From positions 950,001 through 1,014,000 of the forward strand of contig NC_087109.1 of NCBI RefSeq assembly GCF_963855985.1: 64,000 nucleotides of DNA. Direction: 5' to 3'. The translations under genes and the position numbers were made by a program. Below, in pieces: positions 34,375 through 45,700 of this stretch; the first letter of the stretch is position 1; each line of letters starts with the position of its first letter. This stretch comes from Ostrinia nubilalis (Eukaryota; Arthropoda; Insecta; Lepidoptera; Crambidae). The notes beneath the pieces are model-generated. The model made no database searches and was not told the DNA's origin. It saw nothing but the letters and a program-made list of their open reading frames with translations.

Positions 34375-36978
34375 ATGGCGCTTCTAGCTAAGGGCAGAGG
34401 GATCGTATGTCCATTGGGTCACAATGTGAGGGGCATATACGGCACTTGCAGGACAGGGAACCGGGATCTGGTGGGATACGGTACTAACGGCTGCGCGAAT
34501 TACAAGGACGATGCACACTTTCCGTTCCCCGCAGTGAGGTTTAAAGAGAACACGAGGGATATTTGTGTAAGTACTCACCTAAAGAAGTAGGTAAATAATT
34601 ACAATTAGAATTCAACACAAACTAAGACTTGGAATTCAAAAGAAACATTAATTTTTGGCTCTTTCACGACAGTGCCAACAGGTTCTGTCATGATGACGTT
34701 ACCCACATGACATCTAAGCATGACAATAACAACAATAAACACAAGGCACAGGAAGGTAGGATACTAGATACAACATCCCAACAAAGCAACGGCAATGGAA
34801 CCAGGTATCCGTTTAGATTTCAACTCGTTATCAGAAACGCCAACCACTTTAACGCCAGTATGCTTGCGCGAAGCAGCAAATCGAACGCACAGCATTGAAT
34901 AGAGCTCTGTGATTGGTTCGTGTCAATCAGGTCAGGTGGGGATTCTTGGATGGCTTAAACATGGAGTGCAGGTGCGGTTTTGTTCCTTATAAAAAACCTT
35001 TCCTTAAACCTCGATAAAGCACCTGATGTCGTGCCCTGAGTGCCCAAGCAACTGCACTCAGGAGGATTTGATGAGTGCTGCTGACAACGCCACTCTTGTG
35101 GCGGAGTTTTGGGCTGACACTGTGTAGGTTTGTTGTCGACACGAAAAGAAGTAGATTGGTTCGTGTGTCACCCTGTGCGTCCACTCGCACAGTGAGACCT
35201 CATAGTAATGTTTACGGGCGTAAATGTAATCGTTGAGGGTTGTCCTCCAGGCTCTCCGCGAGAAGGAGAAAGGCGACTGGAAGCAGCTCTGCTGCGAGGA
35301 GAAGAAGGCACTCTACCGCGCGTCCTTCTGCCAGACCTTCAGCGAGTTCCAGCACCCCACCGGCCAGTGGAAGTTCATACTGGGCTGCGTGTTCATCACC
35401 ACCTCCTTCACCTTCTGGTGTGCTATGTTCGCGCACTATTACGGTTCGTGGTTATTGGTTTCTTTTACAACTATAACGTCCAGTTTCAGTTGACACACAT
35501 TGACTAATATTCTTTTAGAGTAGCACTCGACTCCTGTTCCACAATACTACATCTCTTGTTTCTACTGAAATTATACCCATTTGCCGAAATTATACGTGAA
35601 GTACGTATAGTTACATGGTTTTGTAACTTCAAGTAAGACGTTTTGAGCTGGACGTCAGTCCTCCGTTTTAAATACCGCACTATCATTTTTAATCCAACGC
35701 CATTAAAAAGTCGTGGTTCATCAAACGGACGACTAACGTCTTATTAGATAGTCTTACGGGTCACGCCAACTATATTCTCAGAGGCTAGGTTGAAGTACAA
35801 CAGACGATGGCAAATTAAGGCAATGAGGCATCTTGTGTGGTTGTTATAGGTGCTAGTTCGTAAGAAAAATGGTGCTGTCGACTGCTGTAGGCAAGGTTCG
35901 GAACCGGTTTGAAAAATAACGGTTCAACGATTTTTGCATCAATTTCGTTCCGAGCGTAAACGTTATTCATTTCGTTCTTTTACCGAAAACAACGATAAAG
36001 CCTCGCTGCCGGAGCCTTGACAGTAGGGGTACATATTATTATCGTCTACCTATCTTTTTATCATCTGCAGTGAACGAGCCGCTGCCGGTGACTTTGTCCA
36101 AGGAGTACCAGAAGGCGCAGCTGCGCCGGATGCTGGAGATCCGCACCAACCCCATCGACGGGCTGTCCTCCAAGTGGGACTACGACAACGACCGGTGGAA
36201 GGTACTGATCGGGGATTCCGGAGGGCCCATTATGTGTTGTAATAAGTACGATTTTGGGACAAAAACGTATAGTTTCATCATCATCAGGCCATTTAGTCTC
36301 CATTTCAGTTCAGATGGACGACGCTCTAAGGCTGGTTTTAGTGTCACGCGGACTGTCATTGCGGATCGCTCCGCACAGCCGATCTGTATGAACTGCTAGG
36401 GAGAGAGCGGTTCCTCCGGACCGCATTACTCTTAAACGCTCCCTAGAAGTTCATACAGATTGGCCGTGCGGAGCGGCAGCCTAAATTACCGTTGCAAAAG
36501 GTAGTGTTTGTCCTCCTAACTCCCTACGATATAGCCCGATGGGTTGAGGAAGCCTTGTATTCACAATTTCTCTGTTAGTCGCCAAACAAAGGGAGTCTTT
36601 GTTCACTTCTCCACAGCAAAAGGACGACGCTCTTTCTCTAATTTACCAAAGGCATCATAAAGGTAGCAGGAAGGCACTGGACGCAGGCCGCTACCAACCG
36701 GGCAACATGGAAAGCATTGGGGGAGGCCTATGTTCAGCAGTGGACGTCCTATGGCTGAGATGATGATGATGATGATGAAAAAGTAGCATTTGGCGTACAC
36801 TCCCCTAGCCCCCACGCTGGCCAGGCGGATTGACGCCTGATGTTCGAATATTTCTTCTTTGGCCGCCTCTTACGACCATCGACTGAAAAAAGGATGGAGT
36901 GGATCCAAACTCTGCCGTAACCACACATCAATAACCGATCATGGAATAATGTATTACTTTGTATTGTTTCAGTACTGA
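34375..36978 (+). CDS. Cytochrome c oxidase subunit 4 paralogue (COX4-like)
   Basis: Exons 34375-34566, 35251-35443, 36071-36201 and a tiny last exon 36973-36978 (Tyr, stop), giving 173 residues. The first exon fuses what are exons 1 and 2 in COX4, so that intron is absent. The N-terminus (MALLAKGRGIVCPLGHNVRG) is basic and presequence-like. Retained motifs: GNRDLVGYG, FPFPAVRF, ALYRASFCQTFSEF, QLRRMLEIRTNP and KWDYDNDRWK. The middle exon is 193 nt in both genes. Changes are concentrated in the membrane segment (GCVFITTSFTFWCAMF) and added Cys residues. Divergent COX4 copies with tissue-restricted (often testis) expression are known in insects; a similar role here is inference. The upstream neighbour SPH-B mirrors the SPH-A/COX4 pair. 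The last-exon acceptor is less certain, because an unspliced reading also stays open. Confidence 0.85.
34850..35221. mobile_element. MITE near the COX4L exon 2 acceptor, split by a retroposon (34924-35153)
   Basis: The outer parts (GCAAATCGAACGCACAGC..; ..CAGTGAGACCTCATAGTAAT) match the MITE at 22549-22702. The inner retroposon 3' end is flanked by a 13-bp duplication GATTGGTTCGTGT (34911-34923 and 35154-35166). The same retroposon family recurs at 39940-40270. The MITE ends 29 nt before the exon. Confidence 0.8.
36202..36245 (+). other. Possible relic of an active serine-protease exon (GDSGGPIMC)
   Basis: Directly after the donor of COX4L exon 3, and in the same frame, the DNA encodes GDSGGPIMC, the canonical Ser-box of active S1 proteases. 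It lies within a cluster whose members have all lost it. The rest of the domain is absent. It may be a fossil fragment or chance. Confidence 0.3.
36329..36492. mobile_element. Palindromic MITE in the last COX4L intron
   Basis: The arms contain GATCTGTATGAACTGCTAGGGA and the inverse TCCCTAGAAGTTCATACAGA, with outer GGATCGCTCCGCAC / GTGCGGAGCGGCAG. About 165 bp, no coding. Confidence 0.7.
36625..36782 (+). mobile_element. RTE-type LINE 3' end
   Basis: Reads IKVAGRHWTQAATNRATWKA with GGAGGCCTATGTTCAGCAGT and a (GAT)n tail. It is the same family as 21.66, 38.2 and 44.2 kb, and lies in the last COX4L intron. Confidence 0.75.
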
Positions 36979-37669
36979 TCCCGTGGCTCTACTAAAGCTT
37001 CTGTGATCATGGCAGAACATTAATTTAATCACTTATTCTTAAGTTTTTTATCGAAACTCCGAATCTAGTTAATCTGCTTCTAAATTCTTTTTACAACAAT
37101 AGTTATGACCTTCAACTGCAGCTGTTGGGTTCCAAATTGTTACTTTTGAAAGGAGGGCACAGGTTGACTCTTGAACTAGATTAGTGGTTATTATAGTTTA
37201 TTGAATTTATGACGATTGTACTGGAAAGAAAATAAACTTCTGTTTGTTGGAAACATCTTTTTTAATTGAGTAACATTAACATCCAATCCTAGAATCTACA
37301 TTAGCGCAAATAAGAGGGTAGGTACTAGGTACACACATTTTTATAAGGGGTTTTAAGTTAGTTAGATTTCTAACTAGGCACACAAGTAGAGTCAAACAGC
37401 TTACAGCAAGTCAACCAGACCACTTGTTTTTTTTAGTCATAAAATTCACAAAAAATCTAGATTTTGTGTGGTACTAGATGATGCACAACCTGCATGGAAC
37501 AGCAAATCTCAACTCTCAGAACGACAAAATACGAAACCTTAGCTTTGTAATAATTTCCAGAAGGCAAATTCATAACCAATAAAATATTTATGCACATTAT
37601 AATGTAGGCGAAGTAATATGATTCGATGATTGCAGACCACGACGGCAGACCAAAGTTCCATGATAGAAA

Positions 37670-40600
37670 ATGGCAAGCAAAGTGAACAAAATCGTTGCAC
37701 TGATAGTTATTACTGTAGGTTTTTGTGGGAGGAATAATGCTCACGTAGAAGCCTGGAGTCTTTCGGAAGCATCGTCTGACGAGAGTAAGTAAAAATTGGT
37801 AAATAGAAGCAAAAAATGTGGTTCGTAGTAGGTAACAGATACTTCTGCGGCCCAAGTAAATGTAAGATTATGATGGAAAGATAAATGATGATGAGTGATG
37901 ATGAATCTGGGGACAATGTTCCGACCTCGTCACAGTAAAATTTTGCCTCCAACTAGATAATCCAGAGATTTATTGACCGAAGCTAACGTATTTATAACAA
38001 CTTTGTTAACAGATGACGTAAGACTAAATCGACGGAGTTTGTACACGAGGGAGTGGCAGTACGAGGGACTCCCTATAGAGTTTCCAAACAGGCGTTCAGT
38101 TCAGAAAGTGGCGGTATATGATGAAACTAGTAAGTAGCCAATGATTTCTATGAAATCCAGATAAAAGAGTGAACTAAAGATGTATAATATTGTCCGTTTG
38201 TTAAATGACGTCCACTGCTAGGCAAAAGCCTCTCCCAAGGATTTCCACGCGTACCTACCGGAAAACGCAGCGCGGGACTTCCATCCACAAGGTGGACCGA
38301 CGACCTGATAAAGGTAGCAGGAAGGCGCTGGATGCATGCCGCTACCAACCGTGCGACTTGGAAGTCATTGGGGGAGGCACATGTTCAGCAGTGGACGTCC
38401 TGTGGCTGAAATGTTGATGATGATGATGAAGGATTTCCATATCGACCAGTTCTGCGCTGATGCTTCCCACGACTTTGACTAAATCGTCTGTCGACGGAAT
38501 GGGAGAGGACAAAGTTAGTGCACAATGTGACAGGAAGGTACACCAACATTTAAATTACTGGTGGTTATGCGGCATGATTTACCAAACGTAAAACATCGCG
38601 TTTAGACATCAGAACAGACGACAAAAAATATTTCTAACTGTGACTGAAAGATTGATGACTCCTTTCCTCTCCTTCAAATGAACCCTTGTTTCCAACAGCA
38701 ACAACAACAGCGAACCCGCCCATCGACCCTCGCTACCGCCGCGTGTACAACCCAGACGAGGTGGCGTCCGTGGTGGACCACCCGTTCATGGCGGCACTGC
38801 TGGTCAACAAGCAGCTGTGGTGCGGCGCCGTCATCATCGACAGAGACACTGTGCTGACCGCTGCCCACTGCTTGCAGCTGTAAGTATCTGACACCTGTAG
38901 CTTCCACTGCGTATACAACTAGATGAGGTGGTGTCCGTGGTGGACCACCCGTTCATAGCGGCTCTTCTGGTGAACAAGCAGCTGTGGTGCGGCGCCGTCA
39001 TCATCGACAGAGACACTGTGCTGACCGCTGCTCACTGCTTGCAGCTGTAAGTATCTGACACCTGTAGCTCCCAATGCTTATACAACTAGATGAGGTGGCG
39101 TCCGTGGTGGACCACCCGTTCATGGCAGCTCTGCTGGTCAACAAGCAGCTGTGGTGGTCGATAGAGACACTGTGCTGACCGCTGCCCACTGCTTGCAGCT
39201 GTAAGTACTGACACTTTTCGCCACTGCTGTGTATACAACTCAGATGGCTTCAAGATTCATGGCGGCTCTTGATGCTGTGATGCGGCGCGGCGCCGTGATC
39301 ATCGATAGAGATATTGTGCTTATGGTGAATCTATACTACTTACTATTAATTAATTGCTTCGTAATTTAAAAGGTTTGATCTTGTCGGTGGAGAAATTTCC
39401 ACTCATTCCTGAGCTCTGCCAGCTCCTTCCTTCAACTCTCTGTACATACAGTCTGGTGATAACTTTTTCTTTCAATTGATGTATGTTCTATGTACGTACT
39501 TCTCCCTCTTATACCTTTAATCGGGCCTTCCAGATTTTATTCAAAATTAATCTGTCACGATAATGATGATCCTGACTTCTTTGTAGGCAATACAACAACA
39601 GATTCTTCCGGGAATACGTCAAGATGCTTTCAGTCCGGGTGGGCTCAACCAACGCCACAGCTGGAGGAGAGGTCCTGAGGGTGGTGGAGATCTTCTTCCA
39701 CCCCAACTACAAGCCCCAGACCCTGGAGTTCAACTTCGCAGTGGTGAAGCTTCACAAGAACATGACGTTTGGGAGACACGATCTGATCGCTGATATGGTG
39801 CCGTATTCCAAAATCAAAGTCGTTCCCGTCGATAATGTGATCACGTTTCTGGGATGGGGATCAGTATTGGTAAGTTAATTGGAAGTTAAGATAGACAGTA
39901 ATCAATGGAATGAATCTGATCTTCCCTGCCCTTTTGTCCCTATGTCTGAGTCGTCAGCCTGGAAATGAGCTCCCGTGACCTAGGTACCTGCAAATCTTTA
40001 AATAGACTTCGGACGCAGGTCGGCCGTAGTAAGGACAATCTGTTCAGGAGGGGATTCTTGGATAGCTCAAACTTGGAATGCAACTGTGCAAGTGTGGTTT
40101 TGTTTCCCAGTCGACGAAGCACATGACATGACGCCGTCCCCTGCGTGCCCAAACAACTGCACGCAGGAAGGCTACTTTAATTAAGGCTACTGACAACGCC
40201 ATTCTTGTGGCGGAGTTTTGGGCTGACGCTGTGTCGGTTTGTTGTCGACACGACAAGAAGGAAGAATGGAATGAATGAAACCTAGACGTGACAAAAAATT
40301 TAACAAGGCGTATAGTATAGCCTATCTGCCCAATAATTGCAGGAATAGAAAGACATTAATAAAGTAGTCGTGGATGGACAAATGCTTATAATTTGAAATA
40401 ACTTCGCATTTCGCCAGGGTCACGGTGGGAACGGTGGGTCAGTCCTGTTACAGAAAGTAGAACTGCCAGTGTACGACCTAGCCGATTGCCAGGAAGTTTA
40501 CGGAAGGTAAAATCCTGCAGTTTGAAGCATGAAGTTGTTATTTTGATGAAGATCAGTAAGAATGAATTGAATTGAATTGAATTTGAATTTAAAAAATTAT

Positions 40601-42269
40601 TTATATTTTCCCCAGGAATCTAGTATCAAGAAACAACTTCTGTGCCGGTTACATTACGATACCTAAAAACGTGTGCAACGTAAGTGTATTTTAAATCAGT
40701 TCAATTAAATCATTACTTTGCTGATCGTGCAGCATTTTGCAGCAAAATTTAGGTACAATCCGTTAGATCATCATAATTGTGTGATGACCAATCCTAAATA
40801 AAGGGTCGTATGATCGTATCTTGATCGACATTGCAACTTTTATATGACGACCTAGGGCCTATTATGGAATATCCTGCAGCGCATTGTCATAAAACGATCT
40901 TCTATACAGCGTCTCACCTAAGCATTTGACGTCCTCTTTACCAAAATCTCATCTACCTCTTGTCTTAAAAATTAAAGAGTCACGTCTACTATTTCTTAGA
41001 GACCACGTCGATTACTGTTCCTTCGAGATCATGTCGATTGACGACTAAAGCTCGGTCTGTGAGCACGTAGAATTTTGTCCAATGACCCCAAGCTACCCAT
41101 CCTTATCGCTCGCGCGTAATTATATTGCTGTCGCGACTGTGCGACGGGCGCCCGCAGTGAGTGTGCGAGCGCGACAGCAACATAATTACGCGCGAGCGAT
41201 AAGGATGGGTAGCTTGGGGTCATTGGACAAAATTCTACGTGCTCAGACTATACATGAGGCAACTTCTGTTTATTGTCACCGCAGCACGACGCAGGCGGTC
41301 CAGCCATAATGGACGGTCAGCTGGTGGGCATTCTCTCGTTCTCCTCCAAGCGCTGCGACCAGCCCGACCACCCTGCGGTCTTCTCTACCGTCGGCGTCAT
41401 CGCTCCATGGCTGGAGAAGTTGGGAGAGAAGAAAGTACAGCTTAGGTAAGGGTTTGTTGGAGAAGTATTATGTCTGGTAGCCGTGTGGTACTGGCAGTGT
41501 AGAACCGGAGCATGACCTTTCCCATGGATGACGTAAAAGAAGACAAATAAGAAGCGATGATGCGACTGACTCCCCAATCCGTCTGGCGTGGGGAGTGTAG
41601 GAGTCTTTTTGAATTACCTCTGGCAAATAAGTGGATTGTGCTCATTGATCTGGATCTAGATAACGCACACCGCTTGTCTCGAATCATATCCGATCGATCC
41701 AAGTTCTGGGGGCGTAGTGTGAGTTGACGTCAAACGCATTCGATGTCGACAGCTTAAAAAAGTGAAATGACGGATTGCATAGCGCCCCTAGGGGAAACTT
41801 TCAAGAACGAAAAGCTTCATATTTTTTTAACTTATGTAAACTCACACTAAGCCCTATGGACAATCCTATGGCTATGGCCATGGATTCACAAAGTTTGTAG
41901 TACCAAACATTGCACCCTCTGGTATTTGAGGTAGGTACAATCAATAAAATCTGTTTTTATTTAACTCTGTTGTTTGCCAGACGTTATTAGTGGTCCAACT
42001 AACAATTTCTTCCCTATCAACAAATGCAACGCTAAAATGTATTGAATCCATTTTTCTTCTCAGCACTTGCCAAATGTTGGTCTCGAAGCGCTGGTAGGGT
42101 AAAAAGATTATGAGACATGTAGAGGCTCCTTAAGAGCAAAATGACGATTTGTAAGAACTATTTATTAGTCTAAACAAATAAAGAAATTTTGACTTTGACT
42201 TTGACTTTGACTTTCTTTTACAGAAACTCGGCGATAAAGTCCCCAGAAGCCGTGCACCGGCAAACATAA
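37670..42269 (+). CDS. Serine-protease homologue SPH-C (secreted; His kept, Asp and Ser lost)
   Basis: Eight exons: 37670-37784, 38013-38129, 38699-38879, 39587-39869, 40418-40506, 40616-40679, 41285-41445 and 42224-42269, total 1056 nt (351 residues). The start (MASKVNKIVALIVITVGFCG) is a signal peptide. A short basic linker leads to the S1 domain: HPFMAALLVNKQLWCGAV, TAAHCLQL (His kept), EFNFAVVKL (Asp box changed to Asn), FLGWGSVL, FCAGYITIP, then HDAGGPAIM (Ser changed to Ala), and VGILSFSSKRC. It lacks the long N and C extensions of SPH-A and SPH-B. The cassette exon 38699-38879 is followed by three duplicates. Transposons fill introns 2, 4, 6 and 7. It is probably an older, more divergent cluster member. 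AATAAA at about 42355 is a likely poly(A) signal. Confidence 0.9.
38200..38440 (+). mobile_element. RTE-type LINE 3' end with fold-back start
   Basis: Sense part: [13 protein letters not shown] frame-shifted tail with GGTGGACCGACGACCTGATA and CAGCAGTGGACGTCCTGTGG, then (GAT)n. It is preceded (38205-38250) by the antisense of the same 3' end (ATGACGTCCACTGCTAGGCA). It lies in SPH-C intron 2. Confidence 0.7.
38895..39330 (+). repeat. Three downstream duplicates of SPH-C exon 3
   Basis: Copy 2 (exon-like 38923-39048): a 1-nt deletion creates the acceptor ACAACTAG, and the sequence from there to the GTAAGT donor is open and in phase with exons 2 and 4, encoding the same VVDHPFIAALLVN..TAAHCLQL segment. 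Copy 3 (about 39091-39199) has a 13-nt deletion that shifts the frame. Copy 4 (about 39220-39325) is heavily decayed. Confidence 0.8.
39940..40275 (+). mobile_element. LINE-derived retroposon fragment
   Basis: Shares CGCCATTCTTGTGGCGGAGT, GTTTGTTGTCGACACGA and upstream text with 34924-35153. It lies in SPH-C intron 4. Confidence 0.65.
41048..41248. mobile_element. MITE family E copy 3
   Basis: Left end AAGCTCGGTCTGTGAGCACG preceded by TA; core CAATGACCCCAAGCTACCCA and its inverse; right end trimmed at GTGCTCAGAC. It ends 36 bp before SPH-C exon 7. Confidence 0.85.
42055..42217 (+). mobile_element. LINE/SINE 3' tail with (TTTGACT)n abutting the last SPH-C acceptor
   Basis: Contains AGGCTCCTTAAGAGCAAAAT and AATAAAGAAATTTTGACTTTGACTTTGAC. 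The heptamer tail runs directly into CTTTCTTTTACAG, the acceptor of the final exon. Confidence 0.6.
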
Positions 42270-42769
42270 TGAAACACTAATTTTAATACATCAATAATAT
42301 ATTTCCTCTAATACTGTACACACCAGCTTCCATTATTCTACATTGCAACAACAGAAATAAAAACATTTATGTTTTAAAACTTTAATTTCTATTCAACATA
42401 CAACATTGAATAACATACAATTTTATGAGTAGATATATTTTATTTATAAATATAATGCGTTCTTTAGCGGATCTTCAATTTACTTCGAATGGAATGATAT
42501 CGAGCTGATTTCCGATACACACTTAATAAAAATTACATTTTCAACAATGATTATTAGACAAAGCCAAGCTAATTTGTATTATGTACAGCGGAACTGGTAG
42601 CCATCTTGTTTTCGCGCGCATTCCCATGTCAGAATGACAGATGTCACGCTCAACCAATACGTCACTGCCGCGTTAGTGCCTATCGATTAAAAACTGAATT
42701 ATCATAACATTAAAGACTATATTTGTGTACCGCAGTATTGCAGCAGATTTTTTATTTAATAATATTCGC

Positions 42770-45700
42770 TTATTCTAAGCGGTAGTTGACGTGGAGCTCA
42801 GGTTTGATGTCGTATACCAAGCTGAGGATGTCTTTGATCACCTGAAAAGAAAAACCATAACATTATTAACTCACCACTTTAATTCTAAAAGAAGGCGTGG
42901 CATTATAAATGTTATCCGTCTCTCTCACTCAGCTGGACACACTGCTATGACTGCTATGAGTGAGCGAGACGTTAACAGCCAAGCCTAATAAACTGTTCCT
43001 TGGCAAACATGCAATCAAGCCAAATCCAAGTCATGCAATAAAAAAAACCGTTTAATACTGCGAAGAAATATCGGCAAAAAATGCGCCAACCATGCATGAT
43101 GTTTAAATGTTTGAAAAAAAAAATATGTAAGAAAAACTAACCATGCTGCTAACTTCTAAAGCACATGAAATTCAGATGATTCAGGCTGTTAGTGGAAAAT
43201 TTAATAATAAAGCGTACATATTATAAAAAAAAAAAGCATCCAGAAACAACAAAGACACCAAAAAGAAGAGGTAGATAGAAAACCGCCAAATAAAGTGTAT
43301 TTTTTTTCTTATTCTTCAAGAAAATATGTATCGATAAACGCAGTTTTGTTCTTAACTTTCTTTCCTTTTTGAAACCATTTTCAACAGTGAATTTGTCATT
43401 GGTGCTCATGGAAACAAATTAACTTTACAAAAAAGCCGGTATTCTGTACCATTATTGCAAATAATCTCTAAATCTATGTTATGCAACATACAACTACTAA
43501 GATCTCCTTATCTTGCAGCAAATCTGTTAGTGTCCCGATTGATTGTACGATAAAAACATAATCTGGTGATCGACACACGCGTGAAATTGTCATGTAGTAG
43601 ACGGGAAACGACTTTATGTTATCACGAATTACGACTGCACGACACGAATAACTCATAATATTCGAATCCCTTTCGCATCTGGAGACTTCATTTGTGTCAT
43701 TTTAGGGCCTAAAATTTAGGCGATCAAAATAAGCATGTAATGAAGTAATATTAGTTAATGAGTCAGATTGAATGCATTAAATGCTAAAGAAGAAACCTAA
43801 AGAAGCTTACATACCCCTGCTATATAGAAATTGTCGTTAATTCTCCATATAAATTAATTCAATTGCAATAAAACAGATAGTTAAATAAATACACAAAGCA
43901 CATGACAGTACTCGTATATGATCTACAGAAGACAGCACATCAGGCTTGACACAGTTGCGTCTTATCTCGTTATAATACAGGCTATTTTGGAACAAAAATA
44001 TAGTCTGATGTGCTGTCAACTGTACCTTGATGATGTAACACACAACCTCCTGGTAATTTAAGCACATAGAACAAAACACATGAACGTAAAAGTATAATGT
44101 AAAGATCGTTTCATCCACGAAGACGCGCCCTTTCTTCGGCTAATGTTTGAGTGTTATCGGTACACGCTAAATTAGCCATGAGTGCACACGCACGGATTAG
44201 CAAGCTGAAGAGACAGTGGGCAGGGCACATAGTACACAGAACTGACGGCCGATGGGGCAGCAAGGTTCTGGAATGGAGGCCGCGTACCGGAAAACGCAGC
44301 GTGGGACGTCCACCCGCAAGGTGGACCGACGACCTGATAAAAGTAGCAGGAAGGCGCTGGATGCAGGCCGCTACCAACCGTGCGATGTGGAAGTCATGGT
44401 GCAGTCCTGTTGTCCCCCCTGGAGCCAACAGGATTTCGTAATCCTGTTGTCCCCCCTGGCTAGGGGAGACAACAGGACTAGATTTTTAATCAATGATTTG
44501 AGGACTGTTGTCCCCCGGGAGGCCTATGTTCAGCAGCGGACGTCCTGTGGCTGAAATGATGATAATGATGATGCACACGCACACTACAATAATGACGCTC
44601 GGAATTCTCGGAACAAACTCTCCGCACCCCGCGCTTTCCTCGCCCAAAAATGTTTGGGGCGCGTCTTCGTGGATTAAATCTATAAATGGCTATAGAATAG
44701 TGATTACGTATGTACCGCCTCCTTGTCATTTCTCCATGTGTATTTTTACGGCAACTCAAGCATTATTAGAACAAAACATGTAAATAAACAGCTGTGGAAT
44801 AGTGATTACATACCGCCTCCTGCTGTGCCTGTACCATCTTGTTCATCTCCTCGATCTTCACCTTGGTCTCGGCATCGATCTTAGCTGCGACGCCCTCCCG
44901 TGTGCCCATGTGCTAGAAAAACGCATTTATTTTAATAAAAATAGACAATTTAACACCATTCCCCAATAATTCACAACTTTTCTAAAAAGACAACATTCTG
45001 GTCTTAAAAACTTAATTAATTTTAAATTACCTGTAAATTACGATTTTTGGTCGCATTGTTATTAAAAAAAGTCATTTATTTGAGTTGACAAAATAGTGAC
45101 ATCACTTGCTTGTAGTGCCATACAAAATCGATGGGAGAGTTTCGTTTTGACAGTTTTAAAAAGTACCTCAATTGATTATGTGCATGTGGATTGAGTGATC
45201 CTTGCTTCAATCTTAACAAAAATCGAGGAAGTTTTACTTAAAATATGTTAAAACATTGCGATGAAGTTTAAAAATTTGTTAAACCTAAGATAAAAATGTT
45301 ATGGCCAATAAATAGGAGCACTCATACCGCACGCTTTAAGAAAACGTCAACATGTTTATTTCAGAAAATAAAGCCTTTCCACTTCTTTTTATAGTATTGA
45401 AAAATTGTTAAGAATATGTTAAAACTATTAACAAATTCAGAAATTCCTTGCACGTCCCGTTCCAAAGTTATGACGATTATTTAGGATCACTCACACCGCA
45501 CACGGGCCGTATGAGTGCTCTTCAAAATAATGACTTTTTATTAATAAATACGTTTTATTTCTGTTGGGAAATGTGTGCAAACTGACGAGCGAATTTGTTA
45601 AAGAATAAGTGTGACAAAACTTAAAAGCTGAAGGAAGAAATTAATCTTTATTCTTTCCTCCAATATGCCGTGTGAGTGATCCTTACTTTTACCTCTATCT

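Noticed and set aside
35208..35507. Alternative-frame ORFs over COX4L exon 2
   Set aside because: Shadows of the COX4L exon, which has matching splice sites and a paralogue.
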